A stretch of DNA of 39,854 bases, from NCBI GenBank assembly GCA_019637115.1, contig JAHBWH010000064.1, forward strand, positions 1 through 39,854, given 5' to 3'. The DNA is from Myxococcales bacterium (GTDB lineage: Bacteria; Myxococcota_A; Polyangia; Polyangiales; Houyiibacteriaceae). Numbering within the stretch: the stretch's first letter is position 1; the number at the start of each line of letters is the position of its first letter. The position numbers and the translations under genes were made by a program. The notes below the pieces were generated by a model. The model did no database searches and had not been told where the DNA came from. It saw only the letters and a list, made by a program, of their open reading frames with translations. Shown piece after piece: positions 15,744 to 24,385 of the stretch.

Positions 15744-17654
15744 TCAGGTGAGCGGGGGCGGCGCCGCTCGCGCCCGCGCGACGCGGCGCTGCGCCCAGAT
15801 CAGCGCGACGACCGCGACGACGGTGGCGGCGTTGGTCATCGGTCCGAAGTGCGCGGGGGAGACGACCGCGCCGGCGGCGCCTGCGAAGAGCGCGAGCGCC
15901 GGCAAGAGGAAGGGGCGACCGAGCCAGAGCGACCCGATCACGAACGCGAGCCCACCGAGCAGCATGTCTCCGCTCATCACGTTCGCGACACCAGGCTCGC
16001 GGACGAGGGCGAAGAGGCGATGGACGAGCGTCGTCGCCGCGAGCGCCAAGTAGAGGTCGACCAGGTGCCGCCCCTCCTCGGTGCGCGCGACGCGCCGCCG
16101 CAGCACGAGCAGGAGGAGCGCGGGCGGGAGCAGCGTGAAGCCCCAGACCCCGAGGAGCTCGAGGTGGGCGTCTTCCGGTGGGACGCTCGACCACGGCCGG
16201 ACGAAGGTCCGGTAGACCTGCACCGGCACGATGCCGAGCACGAGCAACGCGAAGAGGCCCTCGCGCTGACGCCGGCCCGCCTCGAGGTCTCGCTCTCGCT
16301 CGCGCCGGTCGCGCTCCGCCTCCTGCGCCTCGAGGCGCGCCACCGCGTCGGCGTGCCGAGGCTCGAGCACGTCGAGGGATCGGAGCTCCGCGAGGTGCCG
16401 GCGCGCGGAGGCGAGGTCACCGCGCGCGATGGCGTGCTCGACGAGCAGGCGCGGCAGCCCCTTCTGCATCGCGAGGGCGAGGGGGTTCTCGGGCCATTTG
16501 CGGAGCGACTCGTGGAGCGCGAAGCGGCATTGGATGGCGAGCTGATCGATCGCGTCGTCATCGGCGCCTTCACCCCGCTGGAGCGTCTCCTCGAGGGCCT
16601 CGAGCGACTCCGCCGCTCGGTCTGCCAGCTCGCTGGCGGAGCGGAGCTGCAGGTAGCGCCGAATCGCCTGCGCGAACTCGAGCGCCGACGCCGGGCGCTC
16701 GTCGCGCGCCGCGCTCGTCGCCCGGTTGGCGAGCGCCGCGAGCGCCGTCGGGACCGTGGCGTCGTACTCGACCGGCTTCGACTCCACGACCGAGAGGATC
16801 GCGCTCCACGCGCTCGAGGCGGCGTGGCGCGCCTTGCCCGTCAGGAGCTCGTGCAGGGTGCTCCCGAGCAAATAGACGTCGGTTCGGGCGTCGGGCTCTT
16901 CGCCGTGCACCATCTCGGGGGCCATGTAGGCCGGCGAGCCGACGACGCCGTGCTGCTCGAAGACCCCGTGCACCTCGCGGGAGTACGCGACGCCCCAGTC
17001 GATGAGCATCACCTCGCCGAAGGAGCCGATCATCACGTTCGCCGGCTTGACGTCGCGGTGGATGACGCCGCGAGTGTGGGCGAAGTGCAGCGCGTTGCAG
17101 ACCTGCACGAGGATCTCGAGGTGCGCGTCGAGCTCCTCGCCGCCGAAGAGCGGGTTGTCCTCGCGGACGGGATGGCGCGGATCCGCGAGCACCTCGCTCC
17201 ACGAGGCGCCCTCGATCCGCTTCATCACGAGCACGGGGTTGCCGTGCGCGTCCTCCCCGAGCTGGTGGACCGGCGGGATGTTTGGGTGCTCGAGCATTCC
17301 CGTGATGACGGCCTCGGCGACGAGGGCCGAGTGCAGCCGGCTGTCGGTGGCGGTCTTGACCGCGACGCCGCGGTGGAGCGAGGGCTGCCGCGCGAGGAAG
17401 ACGCGCCCCATGCCCCCTTCGCCGAGGGTCCGGACGTAGCGGAGGTCATCCGCGCGGGGGACCAGGACGACACCGGGCGCCTCGGCGTGCGTCTCGGGAG
17501 GCTGCGTCTCGGGCGGCGGCGCGACGATCGGCCCGGCGCGAAACGCGGGCCGGATCGTCTCGGAGGCGTGCAGCGTGTCCGGCAGGCTCAGGCGCTCGCG
17601 GAGCGCCTCGACCCCCGGCCGCGCGACCTCGCCCTCCACGCCCTGCTGCTTCAT
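15744..17654 (-). CDS. Membrane-anchored Ser/Thr protein kinase (PknB-like)
   Basis: A 636-residue Hanks-type kinase. The kinase domain spans about 70-340: Gly loop GEGGMGRV (78-85), ATP-site Lys100 in VAVK, catalytic loop HRDVKPANV (His199, Asp201), metal-binding DWG (219-221) replacing DFG, and GSPAYMAPE, so it should be active. A charged helical region (about 440-500) follows. About six membrane helices form the C-terminal 180 residues (for example GLFALLVLGIVPVQVY and LLPPALLLLVL). The kinase sits at the cytoplasmic N-terminus; the membrane part is not a PASTA sensor and may sense the membrane. The start at 17654 is an ATG giving a short N-terminal region rich in Pro/Glu. Its 5' region is divergent from the lipoprotein-cytochrome operon. 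Confidence 0.9.
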   Translation of the reverse strand: MKQQGVEGEVARPGVEALRERLSLPDTLHASETIRPAFRAGPIVAPPPETQPPETHAEAPGVVLVPRADDLRYVRTLGEGGMGRVFLARQPSLHRGVAVKTATDSRLHSALVAEAVITGMLEHPNIPPVHQLGEDAHGNPVLVMKRIEGASWSEVLADPRHPVREDNPLFGGEELDAHLEILVQVCNALHFAHTRGVIHRDVKPANVMIGSFGEVMLIDWGVAYSREVHGVFEQHGVVGSPAYMAPEMVHGEEPDARTDVYLLGSTLHELLTGKARHAASSAWSAILSVVESKPVEYDATVPTALAALANRATSAARDERPASALEFAQAIRRYLQLRSASELADRAAESLEALEETLQRGEGADDDAIDQLAIQCRFALHESLRKWPENPLALAMQKGLPRLLVEHAIARGDLASARRHLAELRSLDVLEPRHADAVARLEAQEAERDRRERERDLEAGRRQREGLFALLVLGIVPVQVYRTFVRPWSSVPPEDAHLELLGVWGFTLLPPALLLLVLRRRVARTEEGRHLVDLYLALAATTLVHRLFALVREPGVANVMSGDMLLGGLAFVIGSLWLGRPFLLPALALFAGAAGAVVSPAHFGPMTNAATVVAVVALIWAQRRVARARAAPPPLT

Positions 17655-18032
17655 ACGCGCGCGCAGTCTCCCAAGGGGCGCCAGCGCTGTCCACGGAGTC
17701 GACGGGTGAAATCCCCGACACCTGGCACCACGCCCCTGCCGCTCTGGCGGCGGGCGAGCCTCCGTGAGCAGAGGTGAGCGCTCGTACGCCGCCGCCGACG
17801 CGCCACGGCCTACGCTCCACGTGAGCTCGCTCGGTCGCCCCGGAAGCGGTCCTGCCGCGCGGCTCGCTTCGCGAGCGGCGTTCGCTGCGCTCGGCGTGGT
17901 GGTAGGCGCACGGACCGAAAGGAGCGCACGTTCATGGATTCGAAAGGAATTCTGGCTCACGACATGAGCTGCCCTCACCTCCGTGATGGCGGTCACGCTC
18001 CGCGTGACGTGAACGCGCGACGCTCCACGTCC
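17655..18032. promoter_or_regulatory. Divergent intergenic region with hairpins and an orphan ribosome-binding site
   Basis: This 378-bp gap separates the kinase gene (minus) from the lipoprotein-cytochrome operon (plus). It holds two short inverted repeats: 17862-17867/17871-17876 and 17992-17998/18002-18008 (GTCACGC with 3-nt spacer). At 17918-17924 there is a strong Shine-Dalgarno (AAAGGAG) nine bases before an ATG at 17934 that is in frame with the lipoprotein. Third-position GC from there to 18033 is only about 60%, far below the genes, so this stretch looks untranslated or recently recruited. No clear -35/-10 pair is seen. Confidence 0.5.
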
Positions 18033-19589
18033 ATGCGTACCTCATTCGCGCTCGCGCCCTTCGCTCTGCTCGTGGCCTGCTCCAGCGCGCCCTCCAGCGG
18101 CGCGCCTGCGGGCGAGAATCGTCCGCGCTCCGAGCCGATCGAGAGCGTGGGCCTCGCGCTCGCGCTGCCGGTCGCGACCGTCGCCGAGGCGAAGGCCACG
18201 CTCTCGCGGCTCTTCGGCGACGCCGCGCAGGCAGGGGACCGGCTCACGGCCCACCTGCTGCAGCCGGGGCTCCGCCTCAGCGCGCTCCCCGACGAGCGCA
18301 CGCCGGAGCAGGGCGTGATCGTGCTCGAGATGGACACGATGGAGGCCGAGCCGCGCGTCGTCCTGCAGGTGCCCGCGAGCTACGCCTACGGTCGGGTCTT
18401 CATCGACGCCGCCGAGGTCGCCTTCACCCGCGCCGAGGCCGTCGAGGCGTCACGTCCCGGCAGCATGGAGCCCTTCGTGCTCGAGTACCGGAGCTGGAGC
18501 CCGAACGGCGGCACCCTGACCGTCCGCGCGCGCTTCCAGGACGGGCAAAAGACGCTCGAGCTCGATACGACCACCCCCGAGACCTCCTTGCGACCCGACT
18601 CGCTGAACGCCCCCGCCTACGGCGGCGAGCCATGGGAGACCCTCGGCGGCACGGTCTGGTTCACCCTCAGCCGGGACGAGTTCGACTTCTTCTCGACGCG
18701 CGCATATGGGCTGTCGGCGGGCGCCGCGCAGAACTTCCGCGACTTCCGGCTGCTCCCTCATGACTGGCTCCGCCTGACGGTCACCCCCGAGCTCGCGGAA
18801 GAGCGCGTCGACGTGGCCTTCGAGGTGCTCACGGTGGACGGCCGCCGCGTGCCCTTCGCGCGCGCGCCCGCGTCGCTCGTCGCAGGCGAGCAGTTCCGCG
18901 CCAACGTCTTCCGGATGGTGGCCAACATGAACGCGGCCGAGCGCGCGGAGCCGGGGTCGAGCGCGTCTTGGCGTGTCCCCTTCTACTACGACGACCCCGA
19001 GGGCGGCGGCGTGGTGAGCGTCATCGCGCAAGGGCAGGGCGGCGTCTTCCGCATCGCCTATGCGGTCGAGGCGCCCCGCCGGCGACTGCGCGACGTGAGC
19101 TTCCTGCCCTACCAGGGCCACGTCGAGGTGCCCGAGACCCTCGAGCCACCCCGGCGGACCTGCGCGGACGTCGGCAGCACGGAGGCGCTCCGTGGCCGCT
19201 TCCGCGTGCGCTTCGACGCGTCGAGGACGGTGCGCGAGAGCGAGCGGCTCATGCATCCGCTGCGGGGAAACGTCTGGGGCGACGTCTTCCGCGCCGAGGA
19301 CGTCACGCTCGCTGGGCCGCGCGACGGCGCGGTCGCGCTCGCCAGCTTCGCCTTCGAGGACGTCGACGCGACCGTCGTCGGCGCCGGCATGGAGTACGTG
19401 GTCGACGCGGAGCTTCCGATCGGCGAGTACCAGATCCTCGGCTTCATGGACGTCGACGGCGACGCGGATGAGAGCCCGCGGCCGTCGCCAGGCGATCCCG
19501 TGACGCTGCCCATCGGCGGCTATCGGCTCGAGTGCGCCGAGCAGCCTGTCGTGGTCGAGTTCGCGCTCCTCCTCCCCGAGGGGTACTGA
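18033..19589 (+). CDS. Lipoprotein of unknown function, first gene of cytochrome operon
   Basis: A 518-residue predicted lipoprotein: MRTSFALAPFALLVACSS, with lipobox LVAC at about residue 16. ATG 18033 is chosen from the compact signal peptide and the jump in third-position GC; an upstream in-frame ATG at 17934 has the better ribosome-binding site. The mature protein is rich in beta strands, with one Cys pair (about 372 and 506) and no recognised catalytic motif. The C-terminus repeats Asp-rich turns (MDVDGDADESPR). It ends 15 bases before the beta-propeller/cytochrome gene, so it probably belongs to the same outer-membrane redox system, perhaps as a scaffold or substrate-binding partner. 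Family not recognised. Confidence 0.75.
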   Translation: MRTSFALAPFALLVACSSAPSSGAPAGENRPRSEPIESVGLALALPVATVAEAKATLSRLFGDAAQAGDRLTAHLLQPGLRLSALPDERTPEQGVIVLEMDTMEAEPRVVLQVPASYAYGRVFIDAAEVAFTRAEAVEASRPGSMEPFVLEYRSWSPNGGTLTVRARFQDGQKTLELDTTTPETSLRPDSLNAPAYGGEPWETLGGTVWFTLSRDEFDFFSTRAYGLSAGAAQNFRDFRLLPHDWLRLTVTPELAEERVDVAFEVLTVDGRRVPFARAPASLVAGEQFRANVFRMVANMNAAERAEPGSSASWRVPFYYDDPEGGGVVSVIAQGQGGVFRIAYAVEAPRRRLRDVSFLPYQGHVEVPETLEPPRRTCADVGSTEALRGRFRVRFDASRTVRESERLMHPLRGNVWGDVFRAEDVTLAGPRDGAVALASFAFEDVDATVVGAGMEYVVDAELPIGEYQILGFMDVDGDADESPRPSPGDPVTLPIGGYRLECAEQPVVVEFALLLPEGY

Positions 19590-19604
19590 CCGCGGGGGCT
19601 CGGC

Positions 19605-21497
19605 GTGAGGGGCGCGTCACGAACGATCGCGCGCGTGTGCGCTGGCGTCGCGCGGATCGGGCCTGTGTGTCTGGACGGTGTGTGTCTGGGCGTCGCGCCG
19701 ATCGCGTGCGTCGCACCGATCGCGCGCGTGTGCGCGGGCGTCGCGCTGATCGCGCTCGCCTGCCAGACGCCGGAGCGCCCGCGCGCCGCGAGCGCGAGCC
19801 TGATCCTCTACGACGACACGGTCTGGGTGGCGTCCGCGGACGACGACGCGCTGATCGGGCTCGACGCCGCGACCCTCGAGCCGCGCGCGCGCGTCGCGAT
19901 TGCGGGGGCTCCGACCCACCTCGCCCGGGCCGACGGCGCCTTCGTCGTCGGGCTCGCGCAGGAGAGCGAGGTCGCCTGGGTCTCGGAGACGCTCGAGGTG
20001 CGGCGGGTCCCCGTGCCGTGCGGGGGGACCGGGGCGGCGCTCGCGTTGCCCGACGGCGGCGCCCTCGTGGCCTGCCCGAACGACGATCGGCTCGTGCTCG
20101 TGCGAGACGGCGCGCTCGTCGCGACCTTCGACGCGCCGGGGCGCCCGACCGCGCTCGCGCTCGCGGCGGGACGCGTCTACGTCAGCGCGTCGCGCGCGGG
20201 GGCGGTCCGGTCGGCGCCGGCGGAGGCGCTCGACATCGACGCAGTCGTCGACGTCGAGCCGCGTGTCCTCACGACCGTCGCGTGGGAGACGCGCCGCATC
20301 GAGCAGACGCCAGGGTTCGCGGCCACCCAGGTCGACGCGCTCGCGCCGAGCCCCGAGGGCGTCGTCGCCTCGTACCAACGCGTCGACGTCGACAGCGATC
20401 GCGACCGCGATCCGTCGCGAGGCGGGTACGGGAGCCTCGTCGACGGCGCGCCGCGCCTCGAGCCGCGCCTGCTCGCCCCCTGCGGCGGGCGCTACGCGCG
20501 CTTCGATGGCGGTGAGCGGGTGGCGAGCGGCCCGAGCGCGCTCGCGTTCGACGCCGCGCGCGAGCGGCTCTGGATCGCGCACCGACAGACGGGGAACGTC
20601 GTGCTCCTCGCGTGCGCGCCCGGCCGGGGGCTCGCCGAGGCGAGCGACCGCGAGGCGCGCGTGCTCGGCGCGCTCGCGCTCGGGCGGGGGCTCGAGGGGC
20701 TCGCGCTGGCGCCTGATGGCAGCGTCTACGTCGACGTCGCCTTCGACCACGCCGTCGCGCACGTCGCGCTCGCGGACGGGCGGCTGGTCGTGCGCGCGCA
20801 GCGGACGCGACCGCTCGGCCCGACGCGCCTGTCCACGGCGGCGCTGCGTGGTCGCGCGCTCTTCTTCGACGCGCGGGACCCGCAGCTCACACCGAGCGGA
20901 GTCGTCACGTGCGGGAGCTGTCACCCCGCGGCCGGCGACGACGGCCTCTCGTGGTTCCTCCACACCGCGACCGTGGGGCCGAAGCTCCGCCGCACCCTGC
21001 CGGCGTGGTCGGCGCGGCCGGCGCTGGCGCCCTATCACCGGGACGGAGAATTCGCCGACGCGCGCGCGCTGACCCTCTCGACCCTGCGCGCGCTGCTCGA
21101 AGGGGACGGACTGCTCGTCGACCTCGACGCCATCGTGGCGTTCATGCAGGAGGCGCCCGCGCCGCCGCCGCGTCCCATCGACGATCCCGCCGCCGTGGCG
21201 CGCGGGGGCGAGCTCTTCGCGAGCCGCTGCGAGCGGTGCCACACCGCGGGCGGCCGCGGCAGCGACGGCGAGATGCACGCCGTCGTCCCGCTGAGCGCCG
21301 ACCCCCTGGGCGTGCTCGCCGCCGCGCTCACCCCCACCCTCGAGGCGATCCGCGCCCGCGCGCCCTACCTGCACGACGGACGCGCCGCGAGCCTGCGCGA
21401 CGTGCTGACGGTGCACGACCCGGAGGGCACCCACGGCGGCGGCGGGCTCGATCCTGCCGACCTCGCCGACCTCCTCACGTACCTGGAGTCTCTATGA
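19605..21497 (+). CDS. Beta-propeller / di-heme cytochrome c peroxidase-like lipoprotein
   Basis: A 630-residue exported c-type cytochrome with a GTG start. The N-terminal 53 residues are a repetitive, Cys-rich hydrophobic stretch ending in lipobox ALIALAC. Residues about 60-400 repeat beta-strand units of the YVTN/propeller kind (VWVASADDDALIGLD, VYVSAS, LWIAHRQTGNVVLL). The C-terminal part resembles MauG/CcpA di-heme peroxidases: GRALFFDARDPQLTPSGVV leads into heme motif CGSCH (436-440), and GGELFASRCERCH carries the second (542-546). APYLHDGRAASLRDVL matches the family's distal segment. Such enzymes reduce peroxide or oxidise protein substrates. It overlaps the RoxA-like gene by 4 nt. The real start could be one of several in-frame GTGs in the repeat. 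Confidence 0.85.
   Translation: MRGASRTIARVCAGVARIGPVCLDGVCLGVAPIACVAPIARVCAGVALIALACQTPERPRAASASLILYDDTVWVASADDDALIGLDAATLEPRARVAIAGAPTHLARADGAFVVGLAQESEVAWVSETLEVRRVPVPCGGTGAALALPDGGALVACPNDDRLVLVRDGALVATFDAPGRPTALALAAGRVYVSASRAGAVRSAPAEALDIDAVVDVEPRVLTTVAWETRRIEQTPGFAATQVDALAPSPEGVVASYQRVDVDSDRDRDPSRGGYGSLVDGAPRLEPRLLAPCGGRYARFDGGERVASGPSALAFDAARERLWIAHRQTGNVVLLACAPGRGLAEASDREARVLGALALGRGLEGLALAPDGSVYVDVAFDHAVAHVALADGRLVVRAQRTRPLGPTRLSTAALRGRALFFDARDPQLTPSGVVTCGSCHPAAGDDGLSWFLHTATVGPKLRRTLPAWSARPALAPYHRDGEFADARALTLSTLRALLEGDGLLVDLDAIVAFMQEAPAPPPRPIDDPAAVARGGELFASRCERCHTAGGRGSDGEMHAVVPLSADPLGVLAAALTPTLEAIRARAPYLHDGRAASLRDVLTVHDPEGTHGGGGLDPADLADLLTYLESL
19624..19752 (+). repeat. In-frame repeat inside signal peptide of the di-heme protein
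   Basis: Two 36-base copies (19624-19659 and 19717-19752) differ at two positions and lie 93 bases, i.e. 31 codons, apart. Between them lies a partial third copy (GGCGTCGCGCCGATCGCG). Encoded motifs are IARVCAGVARIG and IARVCAGVALIA. The array stays in frame and builds the signal peptide. Confidence 0.85.
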
Positions 21498-22924
21498 AAC
21501 GAAGCCCATGCGACCGATCCGTCTTCGCCGCCCTGCTCGCGTTCGCGCCGCCCGCGCTCGCGGCCCTCGCGCTCGCGGTGCTCTGCGCGTGCGGTGACGA
21601 CGACATGCCCGCGCATGACGCCGACCTGTCGGTGGATGCGGCGGCCGACGCGGAGGCGGACGCGGCGCGCGACGCGGGCCTGGTCCCGCTCGAACGCCCG
21701 GCGTTCCCCGCGGCGAACGCGGTCCCCGCCGCCGATCCTCGCTACCCGGGGATGATCCGCTTTCTCTGGGACACCTGGGGCGTCGAGGTCCTCGGGGAGT
21801 GGCCGCCCGCCGCGTTCATGATCGATCTGATGACGGAGGAGCCCGAAGTCTTCGGCGATCAGTTCTCCGCGTTCGGCTTCCTCCCCGATCCGAACGACGA
21901 CCTCCCGGTCGGCTTCAAGCGCGGCGTCGACGACGAGACTCGGGTCTATCAGACGTGCGCGGTCTGCCACGTGGGTAGGCTGCCCGACGGTCGGACCTGG
22001 CTCGGGCTGCCGAACCTCGAGCTCGACCTCGGGCGCTTTCGCGTCGAGGTGAACCGGCGCTGGGTCGCCGCCGGAAACGCGCCGCTCATCACTTCGCTGC
22101 AGGAGGAGAAGGCGAGCGCGCTCGGACCAGGGCGCTTCCACGCCGAGTCGGGCGACTACCCGCAGGTCGTCCCCGCGGACTTCCCACCCTACTTCGGGCT
22201 CGGGGAGCGGACGCGGCTGAACTACCTCGGCACGGGCGGTGACGTCCGGAGCGAGGCGTATATGGCGATCTTCTCGTTCGGCGCCGGCAACCCGAACCCG
22301 CGGGACGCGGTCGTGCCCTTGCCGAGCCGCGCGCGGGTCGACGAGTTCCTCACGTTCCTCGGCGCCATCGACGCGCCGGTCGGCCCCGCGCAGGATCCCG
22401 CACGGGTCGAGGCCGGGCGGGCGATCTTCGCGCGCGAGCGGTGCAACGACTGCCACCGGGTCGACGACCCGAGCGCGCTCCTGGTGGTGCCCTACGCGCC
22501 CGACGGCGTCGAGCGCCACCCCGGCGACGACGACGACTTCCCGCGCGGCGCCATCGCGACCTCGCGACTTCATCGCGTGCTCATCGACGGCGACGAGGAG
22601 GGCGGCGGAACCCCGAGCGACGAGGGGCGGGCCGACCTGATCAACTTCATCGTGCGCAACGGGCTGCGCGTCGGGCCCTCCGACGGCTACCGAGCCGCCG
22701 ACCTGCGCGGGGTCTGGGCGACCGCGCCGTATCTGCACAACGGCAGCGTGCCGACGCTCGAGGACCTCCTCCGCCCAGCTGCCGAGCGACCCGTGACCTT
22801 CGAGCGCGGAGGGTTCACCGTGGACACGACCATCCGTGGCAACGGCAACGAGGGACACGAGCTCGGCACCACGCTCGACGACGACGAGCGCGACGCGCTC
22901 GCCGCGTACCTGCGAACGCTCTGA
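21494..22924 (+). CDS. RoxA-like di-heme cytochrome c lipoprotein
   Basis: A 476-residue exported c-type cytochrome. The signal peptide ends in lipobox AVLCAC (about 32-33), followed by an Asp/Ala linker. Two heme-binding motifs are present: CAVCH (155-159) and CNDCH (317-321). The C-terminal signature GVWATAPYLHNGSVPTLEDL is typical of the cytochrome domain of rubber oxygenase RoxA and related di-heme enzymes. RoxA cleaves polyisoprene; relatives include oxidases of unknown substrate, so rubber cleavage should not be assumed. GGAG lies 5 bases before the ATG, which overlaps the previous stop (ATGA). Both cytochromes are probably lipid-anchored at the same surface and may pass electrons between them. 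Confidence 0.85.
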   Translation: MKRSPCDRSVFAALLAFAPPALAALALAVLCACGDDDMPAHDADLSVDAAADAEADAARDAGLVPLERPAFPAANAVPAADPRYPGMIRFLWDTWGVEVLGEWPPAAFMIDLMTEEPEVFGDQFSAFGFLPDPNDDLPVGFKRGVDDETRVYQTCAVCHVGRLPDGRTWLGLPNLELDLGRFRVEVNRRWVAAGNAPLITSLQEEKASALGPGRFHAESGDYPQVVPADFPPYFGLGERTRLNYLGTGGDVRSEAYMAIFSFGAGNPNPRDAVVPLPSRARVDEFLTFLGAIDAPVGPAQDPARVEAGRAIFARERCNDCHRVDDPSALLVVPYAPDGVERHPGDDDDFPRGAIATSRLHRVLIDGDEEGGGTPSDEGRADLINFIVRNGLRVGPSDGYRAADLRGVWATAPYLHNGSVPTLEDLLRPAAERPVTFERGGFTVDTTIRGNGNEGHELGTTLDDDERDALAAYLRTL

Positions 22925-23080
22925 GTCGGACACGCCGAGTCGACACCATGGACCGACGCAGAACGCGTGGATGTCAATCGGCGCGGCGTCTCGAGAAGCG
23001 CCGACCTCACGCGGAGCCACTCCGTCGGTGCGCCGCGCAGCTCCGCCACCGTGGACGCGGACCAGGGGAGCGGCTCTGGT

Positions 23081-24106
23081 TCAAGGGGCTGCCACGGCCG
23101 ACGGAGCGCCTGCAGCGCTCGGCGCGTGTAAGAACATGAACGGAAAGTTCACGACGGTGATGCCCCCATCCCCGTTCGGCTGGAAGCGAAGCGATTGGAG
23201 GAGGCGCGCCATGCAAACCTCGAGCAAGAGATCGAGCGCGCCGGAAGGTTCTGTGGAAGAGACGCGAACGACGCTCCCATCCTGGTCGATCACAAACCGA
23301 AACATGACCCGCCCTTGCAGGTTGGGGTTCGACGCGAGTCGCCACTGGTAGCAGCGGTGGAACTCGTCGGATCGCGTCCGGATCGTGGCTCGGATGTGGT
23401 CACGACTGCGAGGGCCTGGGAGCTCCGCGACCGATTCGTCGGTGGGGATCGGGCGAGGGAGCAACACCCACCGGCCCGGACCGACCTCGAGGGCCCACTG
23501 GTCGCCCTCATCGCAGGTTGCGATGGCGTCGGGGTCGCGGCGGATGATCGGCGTGGCGGGGGGCACGTGAAACCCGCTGACGTGGTGTTCCGCCGTCTCC
23601 AGCTCGGTCGACGCGACGGTCTCCGCGGGACAGGCGGCGTGGGACGCGAGGTTGCGCGCGATCCTGAACGTCTGGTCGGGAAGCCCGGCGCTCACGGCCA
23701 CGGTGAGCTCGGTGTCGGTCACGCCGCGGAGGTAGAGCGGGGTGCCGACCTCGATGTGGCGTCCCGAGCGTGTCTCGAAGAAGCGCTCAGTCGCGCAGAG
23801 ATGGAGCGCGAGGCGATCGACGACCATCCACCTCACGCCGTGCGTGGGCAGGCCCAGGTCCACGTAATGGCGTCGGTCGACCGCGTGAACGACGACGGTC
23901 CAGTCGCCCCGTAGCTCGATGACCAAGCCGTCTCGAGACAGGCGCGCGCCGTGCGCTCGGTAGCGGCCCGAAGGCAGGTGCCAGCCAGGAGGCATGGCCA
24001 CCGCTGACGCCACGGCGGGCGCTGGTGGTTGGGGGCGTTGGGGCGTCGTGGCCGTGCCGGCGCAGGCGAGGCAGACGACCGCGAGCGCGGAGGCATGGCG
24101 GCGCAT
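23081..24106 (-). CDS. Lipoprotein with AgmX/PglI-type C-terminal domain
   Basis: A 341-residue predicted lipoprotein (MRRHASALAVVCLACAG, lipobox CLAC). The C-terminal 100 residues fit the AgmX/PglI C-terminal domain common in myxobacteria: RSDEFHRCYQWRLASNPNLQ, then GRVMFRFVIDQDGSV, and ending with a conserved Cys and SLRFQPNGDGGITVVNFPF. The fold is TonB-C-like and occurs in gliding-motility and other envelope proteins; its role here is unknown. The central region has several cysteines and beta strands. Codon bias is weaker than in the neighbours. Its start overlaps a divergent ATG on the other strand, leaving no normal promoter gap, which suggests the DNA upstream is a rearranged remnant. 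It converges with the cytochrome operon; the 156-bp gap shows nothing. Confidence 0.8.
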   Translation of the reverse strand: MRRHASALAVVCLACAGTATTPQRPQPPAPAVASAVAMPPGWHLPSGRYRAHGARLSRDGLVIELRGDWTVVVHAVDRRHYVDLGLPTHGVRWMVVDRLALHLCATERFFETRSGRHIEVGTPLYLRGVTDTELTVAVSAGLPDQTFRIARNLASHAACPAETVASTELETAEHHVSGFHVPPATPIIRRDPDAIATCDEGDQWALEVGPGRWVLLPRPIPTDESVAELPGPRSRDHIRATIRTRSDEFHRCYQWRLASNPNLQGRVMFRFVIDQDGSVVRVSSTEPSGALDLLLEVCMARLLQSLRFQPNGDGGITVVNFPFMFLHAPSAAGAPSAVAAP

Positions 24107-24385
24107 GGGCGAGTTCGTGCGCGGGTTGGGCCTGGAGCGCAACAGCTCTCGTGCCGCGGCTCTGGAGGCGCCGAGCGACGAGCGGTGCATCCGCCTCGAG
24201 CAAGAGGCGCGCGTCGTGGTGCTCCCGGGCGGTGGTCGCGTCGCGCTCTCGGCGCGACCGCTCCTGCGTCGCCTCTTCCTCGCGCTCGTCGAGCATCACG
24301 CGGCGGCGCCCGGCGCGCCGCTCGACAGCGAGGCGCTCCTCGAAGTGGGGTGGCCTGGCGAGCGAACTCTCCCGCGCGCCGTCTA
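24105..24385 (+). pseudogene. Remnant of a winged-helix/HTH regulator
   Basis: The fragment reads MGEFVRGLGLERNSSRAAAL and continues to LLEVGWPGERTLPRAVYD, resembling the DNA-binding part of a regulator type frequent in myxobacteria, in which a Gly-Trp-Pro-Gly-Glu-Arg motif precedes a recognition helix with Val-Tyr and Leu-Arg. After about 24385 the frame turns into Arg-rich sequence until a stop at 24596, so the C-terminus is lost. Here the same DNA in another frame encodes a lipoprotein signal. This looks like a deletion or fusion junction. The start is uncertain. Confidence 0.5.

Noticed and set aside
21494-22924. Calling the cytochrome a rubber oxygenase (roxA)
   Set aside because: The cytochrome-domain signature fits, but the protein is shorter than RoxA, carries a lipoprotein signal, and substrate cannot be read from sequence.
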